Shown piece after piece: positions 35,843 through 44,181 of a DNA stretch of 64,000 nt. The translations under genes and the position numbers were made by a program. Every line of letters starts with the position of its first letter. Position 1 is the stretch's first letter. Below the pieces are notes generated by a model. It was given only the letters and a program-made list of their open reading frames with translations. It ran no database searches and was not told where the DNA came from. Source of the stretch: Candidatus Alistipes faecigallinarum (GTDB lineage Bacteria > Bacteroidota > Bacteroidia > Bacteroidales > Rikenellaceae); NCBI GenBank assembly GCA_019115605.1, contig DXDG01000001.1:62001-126000 (forward strand), written 5' to 3'.

Positions 35843-37708
35843 CTATTTGCGCGTTTTGATTTCCACCACACCATCGGCAGCCTGTTCCCCGTAGCGGCGC
35901 ACGGCCTTCTTGCCCGTGCACACCTCCACGCTGCGGATCTTGTCGGGATCAAGCCCGTCGACCTCCTCCGCCGAAGCCTCCTTGCCGTCGATATAGATCT
36001 TCATACCGGCAAAGGTATCCTTACCGACCGAAGCGTTCCCGATAATGATATGCGAGCCCGAAGAGGGAACGACTACAGCATCTATCCGGCCCGAAAACCG
36101 GTCGGAGAGCTTGTCCAGATTCTCCATCTTGCGCTGTGCCTCCTTCCACTCCTCGCTGTCAAAATAGTTCCCGACCGCTTCGAGCTTCTTCTGGGCATCC
36201 TGCCACTCCTTGCTGTCGAAGTACGTGTCGGCAGCCTCCATCCTGCGCTGCGCCTCCTTCCACTCCTCGCTGTCAAAATAGTTCCCGACCGCTTCGAGTT
36301 TCTTCTGCACCTCCTTCCACTCGGCACTGTCGAAGCAGCTCGAATCCCGCAGCCGCAGCCACTCGTCGCGCTCCATCGAAACCTTCATCTCGGCACGGGC
36401 CGCACGGATCTTCTCCATCGCCTCGGCATACTCCTCCTCCGGGATCTGATCGCGGGTGGCCTTCAGTGCAGCCACGGCAGCCATCAGGCCCGCATCACCG
36501 GCCTGGATGCCCAGCCTGGCCAAACCGCGGGGCAACTCCTCCGGATCCTTTCCCAGGTCGATAAGCACCACGCCATGGGTGGCTTTCGGGCCATACTGCG
36601 CCGCTGAAACGGAGTCCTTGATGACGGTTACCGACTTGATCTGATCCACCGGCACCTCGTCGAGCGAGGAGACCGGCTCGCCGTTGACCAGAACCAGCGG
36701 ATCGTCCTCTGCTCCCGAGATCAAGAGTTTCGATCCCTCGACACGGACCGTGTCGGCCAGAAACTGCGACTTGTCCCGGGCTTCCGTACCCGAACGTTTC
36801 GACCGTTCGATGCGGACCGTAACGTTTTCTTTCTTATCTTTGTCATCGGAAATGACATAACGGGTCTCGGCAAAGGCCCCGAGGGCCACGCCCACAAGCG
36901 GCAGGAGCAGGAGCACACGGGCTCCGGCCCACCGCGAAGATCTTTTACGCAACATCATGGTAATACGGTTTTTAAGTTTACTGTGATTGAAGCTGTTGGC
37001 GACTGAGTACCACCTCCCGCCGGCAGCTTCTTTTATCAATAGCATCTGATAGGCGCGTGCATCCGCACCGGCCGCCAGCACGGCCGCATCGGCCTCATAT
37101 TCGTGCACCTCGCGCAGTTCGCGCCGCAGCAGCCACACGGCCGGGTTGAACCACTGCAGCGTGCAGACCACATCCATCCACAGCAGGTCGAACGTATGGC
37201 CCAGACGCAGGTGGGCCCGCTCATGCAACAGGATCGGCGCCTCGTCGGCGGCCTCCAACCGCTCCGGAAGCACGATATAGCGTCCCCAGCTGAAGGGCGA
37301 TGCGGCCCGCGGCGTCCGCACCAGCACGACACCGCCCGCCAGCCGTTCGCGGCGCCCGCGGCCGACCAGCCGGGCCACGCAACCCAGCGACCAGAGCGTA
37401 TGCAGCCCCGTGGCGACCGCTCCCGCGCCGAACAACACGGCAACCACCGCCTGCCACGAGAGCGAAGAGGCCGGTGCCGCGGGCGCCGGTGCCGCGTAGA
37501 CAACCTGCGGCAGCTCGGGCATCGCTGGGATTTCGCGGTAGCGCGTAATGACGCAGAGGGGCAGCAGCATGGCAAGTGCCGTTCCGGCGAGCAGCACCAG
37601 CCGGTTGAACCGGTAGAGGGTCGTACGGCTCAATATGACCCGGTAGAAGATCCAGAAGACCACCAGGCAGACGGCCGCTTTCAGCAGATAGGGCAGAAAG
37701 GTTTGCAT
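35843..37708 (-). CDS. M56 (BlaR1-like) membrane metallopeptidase with plug-like segments and internal repeats
   Basis: A 621-residue protein: N-terminal membrane segments (about 5-25, 37-55, 85-105), a cytoplasmic zinc peptidase site HERAH at 162-166 with EVHEYEAD downstream as third-ligand region, a further membrane segment (about 263-282), then an extracytoplasmic part. The latter has two stretches resembling TonB-receptor plug domains (about 345-395: LVNGEPVSSLDEV...IKSVTVIKD...YGPKATHGVVLI; and 560-620: IYIDGKEAS...IRSVEVCTGKKAVRRYGEQAADGVVEIKT). Between them are four 19-residue repeats of the form FDSEEWKEAQKKLEAVGNY. With BlaI two bases upstream, it should be a sensor that cleaves the repressor on an envelope signal. 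Confidence 0.9.
   Translation of the reverse strand: MQTFLPYLLKAAVCLVVFWIFYRVILSRTTLYRFNRLVLLAGTALAMLLPLCVITRYREIPAMPELPQVVYAAPAPAAPASSLSWQAVVAVLFGAGAVATGLHTLWSLGCVARLVGRGRRERLAGGVVLVRTPRAASPFSWGRYIVLPERLEAADEAPILLHERAHLRLGHTFDLLWMDVVCTLQWFNPAVWLLRRELREVHEYEADAAVLAAGADARAYQMLLIKEAAGGRWYSVANSFNHSKLKNRITMMLRKRSSRWAGARVLLLLPLVGVALGAFAETRYVISDDKDKKENVTVRIERSKRSGTEARDKSQFLADTVRVEGSKLLISGAEDDPLVLVNGEPVSSLDEVPVDQIKSVTVIKDSVSAAQYGPKATHGVVLIDLGKDPEELPRGLARLGIQAGDAGLMAAVAALKATRDQIPEEEYAEAMEKIRAARAEMKVSMERDEWLRLRDSSCFDSAEWKEVQKKLEAVGNYFDSEEWKEAQRRMEAADTYFDSKEWQDAQKKLEAVGNYFDSEEWKEAQRKMENLDKLSDRFSGRIDAVVVPSSGSHIIIGNASVGKDTFAGMKIYIDGKEASAEEVDGLDPDKIRSVEVCTGKKAVRRYGEQAADGVVEIKTRK
36120..36352. repeat. 57-bp coding tandem repeats in the M56 gene
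   Basis: Four 57-bp units encode a 19-residue repeat (residues about 452-528). Units one and three share a 46-base identical run beginning at 36139 and 36253, exactly 114 bases apart; the others are diverged. Alternating similarity suggests a 114-bp duplication of an older pair. Confidence 0.85.
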
Positions 37709-37710
37709 GG

Positions 37711-38076
37711 CTACTTCGCGTTTTTCGTTTCGATGCGGGCAATCAGCTCGCGCAGCTCCTCAACCGAGATCTTCTCCTCCTCGATCAGCGCCGAAACGGC
37801 CCCCATATAGGAGTTCTCGAAATAGCGGCTGATGACGCTGCCGAGCGTCGAGCGCGAAAATGCCTCCTCGCTCACCAGGGGATAATATTGATAGGTGCTC
37901 CCGTAGGCGGTATGCCCCACGTAGCCCTTCGCCTCAAGGGCGCGCACCATCGTCGAGATCGTATTGAAATGAGGCTTGGGATCAGGCGCCAGCGCCACCA
38001 GCTCCCGCACGAAGAGCGGCCCCCGCTCCCAGAAGCAGTGCATCAGCTCCTCTTCACGACGTGTCAGTCTTTCCAT
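37711..38076 (-). CDS. blaI: BlaI/MecI-family transcriptional repressor
   Basis: A 121-residue winged-helix repressor: MERLTRREEELMHCFWERGPLFVRELV, recognition region PHFNTISTMVRALEAKGYVGH, then YYPLVSEEAFSRSTL and a C-terminal dimer helix with EEEKISVEELRELIARIE. In this family the M56 partner cleaves the repressor between its DNA-binding and dimer parts. The M56 gene follows after two bases. In Bacteroidetes most such pairs are not tied to a beta-lactamase, and none is present here. Confidence 0.93.
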   Translation of the reverse strand: MERLTRREEELMHCFWERGPLFVRELVALAPDPKPHFNTISTMVRALEAKGYVGHTAYGSTYQYYPLVSEEAFSRSTLGSVISRYFENSYMGAVSALIEEEKISVEELRELIARIETKNAK

Positions 38077-38173
38077 ACGGCTTTCATTGATTTGCCTCCC
38101 CCGAGGGCGGCAATATAAATATTTTTACTTCCAACCGGGATCCTTTCCCAACAGTCGATCCTCGGTCCCAGAG

Positions 38174-38203
38174 CAAAGGTAAGCAAAATTTCCGAACGTG
38201 CAA
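38174..38203 (-). promoter_or_regulatory. Promoter of the blaI-M56 operon
   Basis: On the minus strand TTG (38201-38203), 19 bases, TACCTTTG (38174-38181). The leader of about 90 bases contains AATAT-AA-ATATT (38110-38121), a possible repressor site. Confidence 0.74.
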
Positions 38204-38272
38204 CTATTTTTTATAGTTTTAGAACGAAAAAATTTAGTTGGGCTGTTTTTTTCACTTTCGCGAAATAATGGC

Positions 38273-38280
38273 TACCTTTG
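38273..38280 (+). promoter_or_regulatory. -7 element placed 5 bases before the ATG of the kinase gene (leaderless)
   Basis: TACCTTTG ends at 38280 and the ATG is at 38286; an in-frame ATG at 38268 would lie upstream of the transcript start, so 38286 is the real start. Confidence 0.68.
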
Positions 38281-38285
38281 GGACC

Positions 38286-39107
38286 ATGATTATCATAGCA
38301 GACAGCGGATCGACCAAATGCACGTGGCTTCTTCACGACGGCGAGAAGACCACTTCGGTACGCACCCGCGGCATCAATGCCATACAGCACACCTCCGAAC
38401 AGATCCGGGAGACCCTCTCCGCGGTACCCGAATGCGGGTCCGTGGAGGCCGTATACATCTACAGTGCCGGCTGCAGCCCGGCCTTTCCGGCAGCCAACGA
38501 GAAGCTCCGCCGCGAGCTGGAGGCGCGCTTCCACGCGCCGGAGATCTCCGTACAATCCGACCTGCTCGGCGCGGCCCGCGCCCTATTCGGCCGTGAGGAG
38601 GGCATCGCCTGCATCCTCGGCACCGGCGCCAACTCGTGCCACTGCCGCGGCGGCGAGGTGCTGCACAACGTCTCGGCGCTGGGCTACATCCTCGGCGACG
38701 AAGGTTCGGGCGCCGTACTGGGGCGCAACCTCGTCAACGGCATCTTCAAGGAGCACATCCCCCTGCGCGAGGAGTTTCTCCAGGCGACGGGGCTCTCCTA
38801 CGAGGAAATCGTCCGCCGCGTCTACAACGAGCCCTTCGCCAACCGCTTCCTAGCCTCGTTTGCGCCCTTCATCCTCGCGCATATCGACACGCCGGAGGTA
38901 CGGGAGATGGTGCTGCGATCGTTCCGGGATTTCGCCGAACGCAACCTGAGCCGCTATCCCAAGGGGCTGCCCGTCTCGTTCGTCGGAGGCATTGCCGCCC
39001 ATTTCGAGGCGCCGCTGCGCGAAGCGCTCCGCACGGCCGGATATGAAGTACACGACATCATCGAATCACCCGCAGAGGGACTTTTGAAATACCACCATGG
39101 AAAATAG
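38286..39107 (+). CDS. BadF/BadG-type amino-sugar kinase, probably for GlcNAc/MurNAc
   Basis: A 273-residue sugar kinase of the ASKHA fold: MIIIADSGSTKCTWLL (phosphate-1 motif DSGSTK), SAGCSPAF, ILGTGANSCHC (phosphate-2), GYILGDEGSGAVLGR, and VSFVGGIAAHFEAPL (adenosine motif). The last 11 bases overlap murQ. Since MurQ needs MurNAc 6-phosphate, this kinase most likely makes it, like the BadF-type MurK of Clostridium; GlcNAc would be a likely second substrate. This would give a PTS-free route for muropeptide salvage. Assignment to MurNAc is by context. Confidence 0.86.
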   Translation: MIIIADSGSTKCTWLLHDGEKTTSVRTRGINAIQHTSEQIRETLSAVPECGSVEAVYIYSAGCSPAFPAANEKLRRELEARFHAPEISVQSDLLGAARALFGREEGIACILGTGANSCHCRGGEVLHNVSALGYILGDEGSGAVLGRNLVNGIFKEHIPLREEFLQATGLSYEEIVRRVYNEPFANRFLASFAPFILAHIDTPEVREMVLRSFRDFAERNLSRYPKGLPVSFVGGIAAHFEAPLREALRTAGYEVHDIIESPAEGLLKYHHGK

Positions 39108-39906
39108 AGTAACCGAACAGTCATCGGCATACGACAACCTGCAGGAGATGTCGATCCACGACATCCTCACAGACATCAACCACGAAGACAGCCTCGTGCC
39201 TGCGGCTGTCGCCAAGGTCATCCCCGTCATGGAGCAGCTCGTCGAGCGCATCGTCGAGCGCATGAAGCAGGGAGGACGCATGTTCTACATCGGCGCCGGC
39301 ACGAGCGGACGCCTCGGCGTAACGGACGCCTCGGAGCTGCCCCCGACCTACGGCGTGCCGTTCGACCTGGTGATCGGACTGATCGCCGGCGGCGACGGCG
39401 CCCTGCGCAAGGCTGTGGAGCGTGCCGAGGACGATCTCGAAGGCGCCTGGCGCGACCTGGCTCCCTTTCACCCCACGGCAAAGGACACGCTCATCGGCAT
39501 CGCCGCATCGGGCACGACGCCCTATGTCATCGGAGGCCTGCGCGAAGCCCGCAAACAGGGACTGCTGACGGGTGCCATCACCTGCAACCCCTCGTCGGCC
39601 GTCGCCCGGGAGGCCGAATACGCCCTCGAAGCGGTCGTCGGCCCCGAATTCGTAACCGGCTCGACACGCATGAAGGCCGGCACGGCCCAGAAGCTGATGC
39701 TCAACATGATCTCCACGTCGGTGATGATCAAGCTCGGCCGTGTCGAAGGCAACCGCATGGTGAACATGCAGATCACGAACAACAAGCTCGTCGGACGCGG
39801 CACGCGCATGATCGCCGAGGCCGCCGGCATCGGCGAGGAGGAGGCCCGCGAGCTGCTGCTCAAGTGGGGCTCGGTGAAGAAGGCCCTCGAGCAGCTGGGC
39901 AAATAA
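39097..39906 (+). CDS. murQ: N-acetylmuramic acid 6-phosphate etherase
   Basis: Removes the lactyl ether from MurNAc 6-phosphate, giving GlcNAc 6-phosphate and lactate during peptidoglycan recycling. The 269-residue SIS-fold enzyme has YIGAGTSGRLGVTDASELPPTYG, the loop LIAGGDGALRKAVERAEDD with catalytic Glu in this region, GIAASGTTPYVIG, EFVTGSTRMKAGTAQKLMLNMIST and GRVEGNRMVNMQ. Slightly short at the C-terminus relative to E. coli MurQ but all signatures are present. Coupled by an 11-base overlap to the kinase. Confidence 0.96.
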   Translation: MENRVTEQSSAYDNLQEMSIHDILTDINHEDSLVPAAVAKVIPVMEQLVERIVERMKQGGRMFYIGAGTSGRLGVTDASELPPTYGVPFDLVIGLIAGGDGALRKAVERAEDDLEGAWRDLAPFHPTAKDTLIGIAASGTTPYVIGGLREARKQGLLTGAITCNPSSAVAREAEYALEAVVGPEFVTGSTRMKAGTAQKLMLNMISTSVMIKLGRVEGNRMVNMQITNNKLVGRGTRMIAEAAGIGEEEARELLLKWGSVKKALEQLGK

Positions 39907-39915
39907 TGGACGGCC

Positions 39916-40962
39916 ATGGCGAAACTCTTCACGGAACGTGAAATCCGCGCCGTGGCCATCTTCCTGCCACTGGCGGGACTGCTTGTCGCAGCCCTCGTGC
40001 TGTTGCGTCCCAAGGCGGACCCCGAGGCGGCCCGCGAAGCCGAGCAGCGCATGGAGCAACGTGCGGACAGCATCTCGCTGCATCCGTTCGACCCCAATAC
40101 GGCCGACTTCGAGGAGCTGCGCAGCCTCGGGCTCTCGAAATACGAGGCCGTCAGCCTGCTGAAATACCGTGCCGCGGGCAAGGTCTTCCGCATCCCCGAG
40201 GATCTCACGCTCTGCTACGGCATCAGCGACTCGCTCTACCGGCAGCTGGCACCCTGGATCCGCATCGGCCGCAAATACGCCATTGCACCCCGCACCTACC
40301 GCACAACGCGCCTCGTAGCCGAGCCGCTCGCGCCCGAACCCTTCCGGATCGATACCGTGAGCGCCCGCTACCTGCAGGCCATCGGCGCCCTCTCGAAACG
40401 GCAGGCCGAGGCATTCATCCGCTGGCGCGACCTAAGCGGCATCTACGACCTGGAGGAGTTCCGCGCCTGCTATGTCATCAGCGATTCGATTGCCGAGGCG
40501 CTTGCACCCTACCTCATCTTTCCCGAACGGCCGCTCAAGCCGACGGCCGCACATCCCGTGGAGCTGAACACGGCCGACTCAGCGGCACTGCGCTCCGTGG
40601 TGGGCATCGGCGAGAAGACCGTCCTGCGCATCCTGGAGTACCGCGAACGCCTCGGCGGATTCTGCCGCGTGGAGCAACTCGCAGAGATTCCGGGCATCAC
40701 GGAGAGCAACTACGAAAAAATTTTGAAACAAATTTCCTGCGACAGTTGCAAAATTCGGAAAATTGATATTAACTTTGCAGACCCGAAAATCCTGGGACGC
40801 CATCCCTACATCGCGCCGCGGGTGCTTCGGAAACTTTTGAAAACAAGACAGCTGAAAGGAGGTTGGAGCACCGCTGAAGAGTTGATAGACGACAACATAC
40901 TGACCCGTGAGGAGGCCGCACGTCTGGCGCCCTATCTCGAGTTCGGGTCTTCGGCGGAATAA
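39916..40962 (+). CDS. Membrane-anchored helix-hairpin-helix protein (ComEA-like)
   Basis: A 348-residue protein with one N-terminal membrane segment (about 10-30) and at least three helix-hairpin-helix modules: FDPNTADFEELRSLGLSKYEAVSLLKYR, VSARYLQAIGALSKRQAEAFIRWR, VELNTADSAALRSVVGIGEKTVLRILEYRERLGGF and a final INFADPKILGRHPYIAPRVLRKLL. Such domains bind DNA non-specifically; the family is found in most Bacteroidetes and is compared to ComEA, but competence is unproven here. It begins nine bases after murQ. A promoter-like sequence lies inside its 3' third. Confidence 0.86.
   Translation: MAKLFTEREIRAVAIFLPLAGLLVAALVLLRPKADPEAAREAEQRMEQRADSISLHPFDPNTADFEELRSLGLSKYEAVSLLKYRAAGKVFRIPEDLTLCYGISDSLYRQLAPWIRIGRKYAIAPRTYRTTRLVAEPLAPEPFRIDTVSARYLQAIGALSKRQAEAFIRWRDLSGIYDLEEFRACYVISDSIAEALAPYLIFPERPLKPTAAHPVELNTADSAALRSVVGIGEKTVLRILEYRERLGGFCRVEQLAEIPGITESNYEKILKQISCDSCKIRKIDINFADPKILGRHPYIAPRVLRKLLKTRQLKGGWSTAEELIDDNILTREEAARLAPYLEFGSSAE
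40745..40777 (+). promoter_or_regulatory. Possible internal promoter for rpsU
   Basis: TTG at 40745-40747, 22 bases, TAACTTTG at 40770-40777, in an AT-rich patch of the helix-hairpin-helix gene about 290 bases before rpsU. The encoded amino acids are family-conserved, so the match may be chance. Confidence 0.4.
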
Positions 40963-41069
40963 ACCACACCGTCCTTGTGAAAATCTCGGGAAAGACACCG
41001 GAACGGCAGTCGCCCGGCAGCCAGTTAAACAAACCGAATTCAAAAACAACAAAAAAACAGATACGAATT

Positions 41070-41261
41070 ATGATTATCATGCCGGTAAAGGAGGGCGAGA
41101 ACATCGAGCGCGCCCTGAAGAAGTTCAAGCGTAAATACGAGCGTACGGGTGTTCTGAAGGAGCTTCGCCGCCGCCAGTACTTCACGAAGCCCTCGGTGGC
41201 AAAGCGTGAGGCCATGCAGCATGCGATCTATGTAGAGCACATGTACCGCGACGAGGAGTAG
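41070..41261 (+). CDS. rpsU: 30S ribosomal protein S21 (bS21)
   Basis: A 63-residue basic ribosomal protein: MIIMPVKEGENIERALKKFKRKYERTGVLKELRRRQYFTKPSVAKREAMQHAIYVEHMYRDEE. Bacteroidetes bS21 begins MII.PVKEGENIE, which fixes the ATG at 41070 rather than the longer frame from 40977. In this phylum bS21 helps sequester the 16S anti-Shine-Dalgarno sequence, in keeping with the lack of Shine-Dalgarno sites in this window. Followed by a strong terminator. Confidence 0.96.
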   Translation: MIIMPVKEGENIERALKKFKRKYERTGVLKELRRRQYFTKPSVAKREAMQHAIYVEHMYRDEE

Positions 41262-41288
41262 CCGAACTGCAACTCCGAACGAAATACG

Positions 41289-41326
41289 AAACCGGAAATC
41301 ACGATCGTGGTTTCCGGTTTTCTTTT
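41289..41326 (+). terminator. Intrinsic terminator after rpsU
   Basis: Stem of about 14 bp (41289-41302 with 41307-41320, one T-G pair), loop GATC, followed by TTCTTTT. Confidence 0.87.
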
Positions 41327-41350
41327 GCCCCGGGCGGGGAGACGGCCGCC

Positions 41351-41680
41351 CTATTTCCGCATCGGCGCGACACGGCGGCTGCGCAGCCGCCGCCACAGAT
41401 GCCGCAGCGCCTCGATCGGATGCACGAAGAGCATCCGCGGCCCGGCATAGCGCATCACCTCGCGGATCCGCGCCCGGTAATCCGGGGCATAGCAATGGAT
41501 CGGACAGCGTTCGCAGGGCGGCTTTTCCGCGCCGAAACGGCACATATCCAGACGTCGGCAGGCGTATGCATACAGCTGCGCGCACGACGGGCAGAGCGTC
41601 TCCCCGCCGCCGTGCCTTGCCCGGCAGTAGAGCCCGATCATCTGACCGACCACCCGTTTTTCGTGCATTATCGGATCCAT
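41351..41680 (-). CDS. YgbA-family (nitrous oxide-stimulated promoter) cysteine-rich protein
   Basis: A 109-residue cytoplasmic protein with six cysteines in a metal-site-like order: Cys30/Cys33 (TLCPSC), Cys41, Cys47, Cys56/Cys59/Cys63 (PPCERCPIHCY), then the family's conserved C-terminal APDYRARIREVMRYAGPRMLFVHPIEALRHL. E. coli YgbA is induced by nitric oxide through NsrR and aids recovery from nitrosative stress; molecular function unknown. The ATG at 41680 (or 41668) is chosen because the longer frame to 41731 starts upstream of the predicted transcript. Confidence 0.88.
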   Translation of the reverse strand: MDPIMHEKRVVGQMIGLYCRARHGGGETLCPSCAQLYAYACRRLDMCRFGAEKPPCERCPIHCYAPDYRARIREVMRYAGPRMLFVHPIEALRHLWRRLRSRRVAPMRK

Positions 41681-41719
41681 CGTCTTTCGGCGCGGGGCAC
41701 CCGATGCCCCGCCGCCGCG

Positions 41720-41727
41720 CAAAGATA
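41720..41727 (-). promoter_or_regulatory. -7 promoter element for the YgbA-family gene
   Basis: TATCTTTG on the minus strand, giving a leader of about 35 bases to the ATG at 41680. Confidence 0.66.
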
Positions 41728-41815
41728 GCAAAAAAAAGAGATGCGGAGCGAAGCGCCGCCCTTCGGGCAGCCTCCGCTCCGCATTTCCGACATATCGGCG
41801 GATTGGATCCGCCGG

Positions 41816-43993
41816 CTAACGTACGAAGAGCAGTTCGCGATACTTCGGAAGCGGCCAGATCTGGTCATCGACAATCTCCTCGAGCTTGTCGATATGGTAG
41901 CGGATCTCGTCGAAGCATACCGACACCGTATCGTGGTAGGCAATCGCCTTCTCGCGCTGGTCCTCGATCCGGTTGGCCACCTTGCGCGCCTCGATCATCT
42001 CGCCCGTAAGCTTCTGGATCGCGGCCGTATGGTCCTGGATCTTCTTGATCAGGGCGATGTCGGCCGAAGCGTTCAGACCGGTGATCTGCGACATCTTGTA
42101 GACCTTGTCGAGCAGCAGCGCCTCGTAACGCGAGGCGATCGGCACGATGTGGTTCATCGCCAGGTCGCCCAGCACGCGGCCCTCGATCTGGATCTTCTTC
42201 GTGTAGGTCTCCCACTTCACTTCGGTGCGGGCCTCCAGCTCGACCTTCGAGAGGACACCCATCTCCCCGAACATGCGGACGGCAGCCTCGTCGAGGTAAC
42301 GGTCGAAGATCAGCGGCGTCGAGGTCTCGCAGTCCAGGCCGCGGCGCTTTGCCTCGGCCTTCCACTCGTCCGAATAGCCGTTGCCGTCGAAACGAATCGC
42401 CTTGCAGTTCTTGATCATCTGCTTGAGCACCTCGTAGATCGCCTTCTCCTTCTTCATGCCGGCCTCGATCTTCGCATCGACGTTCTTCTTGAACTCCGTG
42501 AGTTCGCTGGCCATCGCCGTATTGAGCACGATCATCGCCTCGGCGCAGTTGTCCGACGAACCCACGGCACGGAACTCGAAGCGGTTGCCCGTGAAGGCAA
42601 ACGGCGAGGTGCGGTTGCGGTCGGTATTGTCGAGCAGCAGGGTCGGGATGTGCGAGATACCGCTCATCTTGAAGACGTTCTTCGCATCGAAACGGATCGC
42701 GTCATCGCTCTTCGAGGCCTCAAGCTTGTCCAGCACGGCCGAAACCTGCGAACCGAGGAAGGTCGAGATGATGGCGGGAGGCGCCTCGTTGGCACCCAGA
42801 CGGTGAGCATTCGTGGCGCTCATGATCGACGCCTTGAGCAGGCCGTTGTGCTTGTAAACCGCCGAGATGGCATTCACCAGGAAGGTGATGAACTGCAGGT
42901 TCTCGGCCGCCGTCTTGCCCGGGCCCAGCAGATTGACGCCCGTATCGGTGCCGAGCGACCAGTTGTTGTGCTTGCCCGAGCCGTTGATCCCCTTGAAGGG
43001 CTTCTCGTGCAGCAGCACCCGGAACTGGTGGCGGCGTGCAATCTTGTCCATGATGGTCATCAGCAGCTGGTTGTGGTCGTTGGCCAGGTTGACCTCCTCG
43101 TAGACCGGAGCCAGCTCGAACTGATTGGGAGCCACCTCGTTGTGGCGCGTCTTCACGGGAATGCCCAGCTTCAGGCACTCATATTCGAGATCCTTCATGA
43201 AGGCCATCACGCGGGCCGGAATGGCGCCGAAGTAGTGGTCCTCGAGCTGCTGGTTCTTGGCCGACTCGTGGCCCATGAGCGTACGGCCCGTCAGCACCAG
43301 GTCGGGACGGATGGCCCAGAGGCTCTCGTCCACGAGGAAATACTCCTGCTCCCAGCCCAGGTAGGAGAAGACCTTCTCGACATTCTTGTCAAAGTAGTGG
43401 CACACCTCCGTTGCCGCCTTGTCCACGGCCGCCAGCGCACGGAGCAGGGGTACCTTGTAGTCAAGCGCCTCACCCGTATAGGCGATGAAGACGGTCGGGA
43501 TGCAGAGCGTCGTATCGACGATGAAGGCCGGCGAAGCGGGGTCCCACGCCGAATAGCCGCGGGCCTCGAACGTATTGCGGATACCGCCGTTGGGGAACGA
43601 CGAGGCGTCGGGCTCCTGCTGCACGAGCAGCTTGCCCGAGAACTCCTCCAAAACGCCGCCGCAGCCGTCCGGCTCGGCAAAGGCATCGTGCTTCTCGGCC
43701 GTACCGCCCGTCAGCGGCTGAAACCAGTGGGTGTAGTGGTCTGCGCCATGCTCCAGCGCCCACTGCCGCATGCCGGCCGCAATGCTGTCGGCCACTTCAC
43801 GCGTCAGCGGCGTACGGTGCTCCATCGTATCGAGCAGCGCCGCATAGGTCTTCTTGTCCAGGTACTTGCGCATGGCTTCGCGTCCAAATACCTTCTCTCC
43901 GAAATAGTCCGAAGGACGTCCTTCGGGAGCCTTCACTTCAACGGCCGTGTGGTTGATCGCCGCATCGACCATCTTGAATCGCAATAATGACAT
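41816..43993 (-). CDS. glnN: Glutamine synthetase type III
   Basis: Makes glutamine from glutamate, ammonia and ATP. The 725-residue size is that of GSIII, the dodecameric class found in Bacteroidetes and cyanobacteria. Motifs include GWEQEYFLVD, KTRHNEVAPNQFELAP, NDHNQLLMTIMDK, LHEKPFKGINGSGKHNNWSLGTD (the GS signature), FLVNAIS and NRTSPFAFTGNRFEFRAVGSS, and a C-terminal helical domain with KLEEIVDDQIWPLPKYRELLF. The ATG at 43993 (MSLLRFKMVDAAI) is preferred over a frame extending to 44086 that would begin upstream of the promoter box at 44029-44036. No PII gene adjoins it. Confidence 0.96.
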   Translation of the reverse strand: MSLLRFKMVDAAINHTAVEVKAPEGRPSDYFGEKVFGREAMRKYLDKKTYAALLDTMEHRTPLTREVADSIAAGMRQWALEHGADHYTHWFQPLTGGTAEKHDAFAEPDGCGGVLEEFSGKLLVQQEPDASSFPNGGIRNTFEARGYSAWDPASPAFIVDTTLCIPTVFIAYTGEALDYKVPLLRALAAVDKAATEVCHYFDKNVEKVFSYLGWEQEYFLVDESLWAIRPDLVLTGRTLMGHESAKNQQLEDHYFGAIPARVMAFMKDLEYECLKLGIPVKTRHNEVAPNQFELAPVYEEVNLANDHNQLLMTIMDKIARRHQFRVLLHEKPFKGINGSGKHNNWSLGTDTGVNLLGPGKTAAENLQFITFLVNAISAVYKHNGLLKASIMSATNAHRLGANEAPPAIISTFLGSQVSAVLDKLEASKSDDAIRFDAKNVFKMSGISHIPTLLLDNTDRNRTSPFAFTGNRFEFRAVGSSDNCAEAMIVLNTAMASELTEFKKNVDAKIEAGMKKEKAIYEVLKQMIKNCKAIRFDGNGYSDEWKAEAKRRGLDCETSTPLIFDRYLDEAAVRMFGEMGVLSKVELEARTEVKWETYTKKIQIEGRVLGDLAMNHIVPIASRYEALLLDKVYKMSQITGLNASADIALIKKIQDHTAAIQKLTGEMIEARKVANRIEDQREKAIAYHDTVSVCFDEIRYHIDKLEEIVDDQIWPLPKYRELLFVR

Positions 43994-44028
43994 CGGTATG
44001 AATTTAAAAGCGGTTTCTGTTACTGCTG

Positions 44029-44036
44029 CAAATGTA
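44029..44036 (-). promoter_or_regulatory. -7 promoter element for glnN
   Basis: TACATTTG on the minus strand with a leader of about 30 bases to the ATG at 43993. Confidence 0.66.
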
Positions 44037-44158
44037 GTTATTTTCACTTTTCGTTGTTTTCGCAAAATCGTGTTTTTTTTCAACAATCGTTCAAATTTTT
44101 CGCACTTTTCCCGAAAAACACCCTGATTTTTCCGAGTACACGTCGTTTTTTAGGGATG

Positions 44159-44181
44159 TTTTCGGGAAAATAACCCGAAAA
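44159..44181. repeat. TTTTCGGG-N7-CCCGAAAA inverted repeat
   Basis: Perfect 8-bp arms; two more CCCGAAAA copies lie at 44110 and 44194. Candidate binding sites for a regulator of glnN or mutAB. Confidence 0.6.
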
